Assembly: GCA_900551675.1 (NCBI GenBank)
Contig: URXH01000045.1
Coordinates: 1-15,672 of the forward strand
Direction: 5' to 3'
DNA: 15,672 nucleotides
DNA from: an uncultured bacterium
Lineage (GTDB): Bacteria; Cyanobacteriota; Vampirovibrionia; Gastranaerophilales; Gastranaerophilaceae
This document shows, piece after piece, positions 13,237 to 15,672 of this stretch. A program made the position numbers and the translations under genes. The notes beneath the pieces were generated by a model that saw nothing but the letters and a program-made list of their open reading frames with translations, was not told where the DNA came from and made no database searches. The stretch's first letter is position 1, and every line of letters begins with the position of its first letter.

Positions 13237-13497
13237 ATGGAGAAAAAATATTATACTTATATAATTTTAACCAAAAATAATACTTTATACTGCGGTTACA
13301 CAGATAATGTCGATAAACGCTTTAAAGCTCATCTCGAGGGCAAAGGTGCTAAATACACGCGCATGAATAAACCGCTGAAACTGGTATACCGGAAAGAATT
13401 CTTAACCAAATCTGAAGCAATGAAAGAAGAATGCAGAATTAAAAAACTATCACGAAAAGCAAAACTTGATCTGTTGACAAATATAGAAAAATTATAG
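13237..13497 (+). CDS. GIY-YIG nuclease superfamily protein (UPF0213/YhbQ-like)
   Basis: The 86 residues form a stand-alone GIY-YIG domain. Motifs are 'YYTYIILTKNNTLYCGYTDN' (4-23; YTYII plus YCG replace GIY...YIG), the Arg in 'VDKRFKAHLEGKGAKYTR', and the late Glu in 'EAMKEECRIKKLSR'. YhbQ-type proteins have been linked to DNA-damage tolerance; the cellular role here is not known. Start: the frame opens at 13195 within the terminator, but homology begins at ATG 13237, which lies 6 nt after TATAAA (13225-13230). No Shine-Dalgarno site is visible, so it may be leaderless. A further start with a good Shine-Dalgarno site follows at 13527. Confidence 0.88.
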   Translation: MEKKYYTYIILTKNNTLYCGYTDNVDKRFKAHLEGKGAKYTRMNKPLKLVYRKEFLTKSEAMKEECRIKKLSRKAKLDLLTNIEKL

Positions 13498-13526
13498 ATA
13501 ATGAAGAAAAAATTCGGAGGTAAAAA

Positions 13527-13580
13527 ATGACAATTAGAGAAGCTTTGAATTGCCCCCCCCCCGACAGGATACGATTATAA
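13527..13580 (+). pseudogene. Interrupted gene start, possibly prmC
   Basis: ATG 13527 has a strong GGAGG (13516-13520) with 6-nt spacing, and reads MTIREALN before hitting ten C residues (13553-13562); it stops at 13578-13580. MTIREALN resembles the N-termini of PrmC/HemK release-factor glutamine methyltransferases, though eight residues cannot prove this. Nothing PrmC-like follows. With one more C the same start would run on in frame to 14857. Either the gene was cut by rearrangement, or the tract marks an assembly junction or a slippage site. Confidence 0.4.
13553..13562 (+). repeat. Homopolymeric C10 tract
   Basis: Ten consecutive C in an AT-rich genome, directly after the ninth codon of a gene with a good ribosome-binding site. 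Tract length decides which frame follows the ATG at 13527. Such tracts are known phase-variation sites, and also common assembly errors. Confidence 0.7.
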
Positions 13581-13689
13581 AGAGGGTTTACGGGGTTCAC
13601 AATATACTAAGATACTATGAGAGTAAGGCAGTAGAAAGTGTCAAAAAAATTTTATGCAGCACCCAATGTGGCGGGTGGAGAGGCACACT

Positions 13690-14060
13690 CCCCCCATCTG
13701 ACACAGAGTGCCACCTTCTCCTACAAAGTGGAGAAGGAATAAATAATTCCAATTTAATTAAAAGTGAAAATCAGCGCTCACCTCAACCCTATCCCATAGG
13801 AGATGGAGTATCCCGTCATTCGGAACTGTCAGCCGAAAGAATCCAGCTTGTTCAGAATAACCGAAATGGTAGGAACGCTTCGCATATTTACACCTACAAA
13901 ATAATGCTAAACATCCTTCCCTTATCAGGGAAGGATTATAGGATGGGTAACAATCCCTACCCACCCCTACCCTCCCTAATCAGGGAGGGAGTAATCAGTC
14001 ATCCAGAACTTGTTTCGGCATCTCATCAGATGCTACAGCCGGCTTGCTCAGGTTCTGATG
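13690..14060. repeat. Mosaic of palindromic repeats
   Basis: Several perfect hairpins in a row: CCTTCTCC/GGAGAAGG (13714-13737), ATCCTTCCC/GGGAAGGAT (13913-13936), CCCTCCCT/AGGGAGGG (13970-13989) and GCATCT/AGATGC (14018-14033). They are interleaved with two degenerate copies of the GTCAT...GAAC element (13815-13870 and 13998-14060) also seen at 1474. The DNA is GC-richer than its neighbours. One plus-strand frame has no stop across the whole region. Confidence 0.65.
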
Positions 14061-14857
14061 AATGTTACAATTACTTGAAAAATTCATACAAGACTCAAGT
14101 TGTTGGTGCAGCGGCTACGCCGCCGAAACGAACTTATTCACCTATTCACTTATTCTCATATTCACTTCAAAAAAAATCCGCGTTTACGTTAGCAGAAGTC
14201 TTAATAACTTTGGGAATTATCGGTGTAGTGGCGGCAATGACAATGCCTGCATTGATTAACAAGTATCAGACGCAGGTATTAAGAACACAGTTTTTACAGG
14301 CTAATTCTATTCTTCAAGATGGAATTTCAAGAATGCGCTTTGATGAAGTTGATTTGAATGAAGTTATAAATAAAAGAAATTCTGCAATTATTGCGCAATA
14401 TTTTGAAAACGGACACTGTACATTGCCAAAAGATGAGTATGAAGCCGGCTACTACAATTTTTATGGAACAAAACTTGCTGCAGATGCAGCTGCAAGTGAT
14501 TTAGTACAGCCATATTGTCTTAAAAATGGTATGATTTTATGGTTTGGAAAACTCCGACAAATGGGACCAGACGGAGGAAGTTCCTGGAGTGATGATGACA
14601 GATATTCTCTGCTCGCAATGGATATAAACGGCTGGAAAAAGAAACCTGACAGGTACGGACATGATGTATTTTTCTGGTACCTTGATCCTGATACCAATAT
14701 GGTAAAGCCTGTTGGGGACTATGGAGATTTTCCTACAAGTTTTTATTACACAACATGCCCCGGCGACAGAGAAAATTCAAGTGAAGCCGGCATAGGCTGC
14801 ACTGCAAAAGCCTTGTCAGACCCTGAATATTTTAAAAAGATAGGTTTATCTAAATAA
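14030..14857 (+). CDS. Type IV pilin-like protein (prepilin N-methylation motif); start uncertain
   Basis: The mature part begins at F (14183-14185) with 'FTLAEVLITLGIIGVVAAMTMP', a prepilin-peptidase site with Glu at +5 and one hydrophobic helix. The mature protein would be 224 residues. The soluble domain has 'MDINGWKKKPDRYGHDVFFW', a DxNG-type loop common in pseudopilins, and Cys residues that may pair. Function would be in a pilus, pseudopilus or type II-like machine. No ATG, GTG or TTG lies in frame between 14033 and the motif. The nearest in-frame ATG (14030) is inside a palindromic repeat, lacks a Shine-Dalgarno site and gives a 51-residue leader, which is too long. The frame stays open to 13550. 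An A8 run (14169-14176) just before the motif could hide a one-base shift to the frame starting at 14062. Confidence 0.8.
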   Translation: MLQPACSGSDECYNYLKNSYKTQVVGAAATPPKRTYSPIHLFSYSLQKKSAFTLAEVLITLGIIGVVAAMTMPALINKYQTQVLRTQFLQANSILQDGISRMRFDEVDLNEVINKRNSAIIAQYFENGHCTLPKDEYEAGYYNFYGTKLAADAAASDLVQPYCLKNGMILWFGKLRQMGPDGGSSWSDDDRYSLLAMDINGWKKKPDRYGHDVFFWYLDPDTNMVKPVGDYGDFPTSFYYTTCPGDRENSSEAGIGCTAKALSDPEYFKKIGLSK

Positions 14858-14864
14858 CAGAAAA

Positions 14865-15672
14865 TTATTGAGATTGTTGTCTGCTTTTTTCACGCTCTAG
14901 CCGCTGCAGCTCTTTTTGACGCTGACGTTCAAGCTCCTGCTGTTCTTTAAGTTCCTGCTCGGCTTTTATTTGTTTGTATTTTTCTATTGCTTCATTGCCC
15001 GATGTTGAACCTTGAATTTTTCTTCTTAAATCATAATCTTTTTGAGATTCTTTGAATTCTTTATCCATTTCTTTAATTTTTGCTTTATATGATTTTTCAA
15101 GAGCTTTAATATCTTCCTGCTTTTCTTTTTTTGCCTGTTTTTGTCTGTCTTTTTCAATACGTTTAAGCTGTTTTTCTTCTTCTTCGGATATTGCAGGTGA
15201 AACAACACCAGCTTTGACAAGTTTATAGCCGTTCATCCCGATATTTACCGACTGTTTGGCATTTAAAGTCAAAAGTTTCGGTCTTTCGCCTTTTGATGTA
15301 ACAGCCCATGTTCCGAGATTTATAGGCTTATCTCCCGTATAAGCTTGAGCATTTACAACAACCCAGTTTGGATTATCTGCGTAAAACCCCAACGGCGTTA
15401 CATCCCATCTTTTATCATCCAGATTAAGTCCGTGATTTTCTTTCCAGTAATACACAATGGCATCACGCACTTCTACAAGTTTGTATGAAGTATTAACAGT
15501 AAAGTCATAGACAATAGGAGTTGTTTTCCAGATTCCGTCTTTTGTATTTCCAATTTTTTCAAGTTTTTTTACTGTTTTTCCTTTTTCAAATTTCATTTGA
15601 TAAATTCCACCATCTCTTTGAATTGTAACTTCAACCCAATTTAATAATGCATTTACAACAGATGCACCAACA
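14865..15672 (-). CDS. GyrB N-terminal segment joined in frame to an unrelated coiled-coil protein (partial)
   Basis: The frame enters from the right edge and is open to a stop at 14865. The first 46 or so residues are DNA gyrase B: 'VGASVVNALLNWVEVTIQRDG' (quoted in part from the ATP-lid region GLHGVGASVVNAL) and 'FEKGKTVKKLEKIGNTKDG'. At about 15535 the similarity stops. GyrB should go on with 'TGTxxxFxPD', but here 'IWKTTPIVYDFTV' follows. After that comes a β-rich stretch with many Trp and Tyr, of unknown family. A long charged coiled coil (about 15188-14868) closes the protein, rich in Glu, Lys and Gln and ending in 'REKSRQQSQ'. It looks like two truncated genes joined in frame, through rearrangement or misassembly. 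The ATG at 15596 is internal and is not a likely true start. Confidence 0.7.
   Translation of the reverse strand, partial: VGASVVNALLNWVEVTIQRDGGIYQMKFEKGKTVKKLEKIGNTKDGIWKTTPIVYDFTVNTSYKLVEVRDAIVYYWKENHGLNLDDKRWDVTPLGFYADNPNWVVVNAQAYTGDKPINLGTWAVTSKGERPKLLTLNAKQSVNIGMNGYKLVKAGVVSPAISEEEEKQLKRIEKDRQKQAKKEKQEDIKALEKSYKAKIKEMDKEFKESQKDYDLRRKIQGSTSGNEAIEKYKQIKAEQELKEQQELERQRQKELQRLEREKSRQQSQ

Noticed and set aside
13501..13530. Tiny frame MKKKFGGKK before the prmC-like start
   Set aside because: It is nine codons long, has no ribosome site, and overlaps the Shine-Dalgarno of the next start; chance is sufficient.
13550..14029. Long N-terminal extension of the pilin as a genuine protein domain
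   Set aside because: It translates palindromic repeats, begins at a TTG beside a C10 tract, and has no ribosome-binding site of its own. The CDS is given from 14030, with the start flagged as uncertain.
13690..14060. CRISPR array
   Set aside because: The repeats differ in sequence and length and are not regularly spaced, and there are no cas genes nearby.

Overview
This 15.7-kb window is low in GC and gene-dense, with short intergenic gaps and Shine-Dalgarno sites of the AAGGAG type. It looks like a gut-type, pilin-bearing, Gram-negative-like bacterium. The best fit I can offer is Candidatus Gastranaerophilales (Vampirovibrionia/Melainabacteria). Three things suggest this: the prepilin signature at 14183 (FTLAEVLITLGIIGVVAA), a secreted AMIN-like envelope protein, and dispersed 'GTCAT...GAACTTGTTT' palindromes that I associate with such genomes. 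The assignment is an inference from memory and was not searched.

Layout. At 61-1353 a truncated mnmD-like tRNA methyltransferase and thrB (homoserine kinase) diverge from promoters that share one -35 box. At 1629-2310 lies a HEPN-MNT toxin-antitoxin pair with both catalytic motifs intact. At 2426-2968 is a Met/Gln-rich helical protein of unknown function. At 3296-5861 an AI-2E-family permease overlaps a radical SAM protein. A histidine-phosphatase-fold protein that has lost its RHG motif (5854-6477) converges on the radical SAM gene, and an aconitase/LeuD-type small subunit (6549-7043) diverges from it. At 7048-7722 is a membrane-anchored unknown. rpsL-rpsG follow with a roughly 200-nt leader and no fusA behind them. 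A glutaredoxin and a hybrid-cluster-protein (Hcp) homologue form a two-gene unit on the minus strand (8911-10723), with a perfect palindrome over its promoter. wecB (10840-11949) and the AMIN-like protein (11962-12594) converge. A small Ser/Gly/Cys-rich protein and a GIY-YIG protein follow.

The last 2.2 kb is unusual. A well-placed start resembling prmC (13527) runs into ten C residues. About 600 bp of perfect hairpins and dispersed palindromes follows, and one frame stays open through all of it into a type IV pilin-like gene. On the minus strand the start of GyrB is joined in frame, near 15535, to an unrelated coiled-coil protein. Either this end of the window has been rearranged or the assembly is chimeric.

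Most worth following: the Hcp homologue in which the hybrid-cluster ligands I can align are replaced, coupled to a glutaredoxin; the phosphatase with Cys-Asn in place of Arg-His; and the small protein with Cys at exactly every tenth residue. Several genes also have a -10 box only 6-8 nt before an ATG that lacks a Shine-Dalgarno site, which suggests leaderless messages. I did not see a defence island, a CRISPR array, tRNA or rRNA genes, or a complete transposon.
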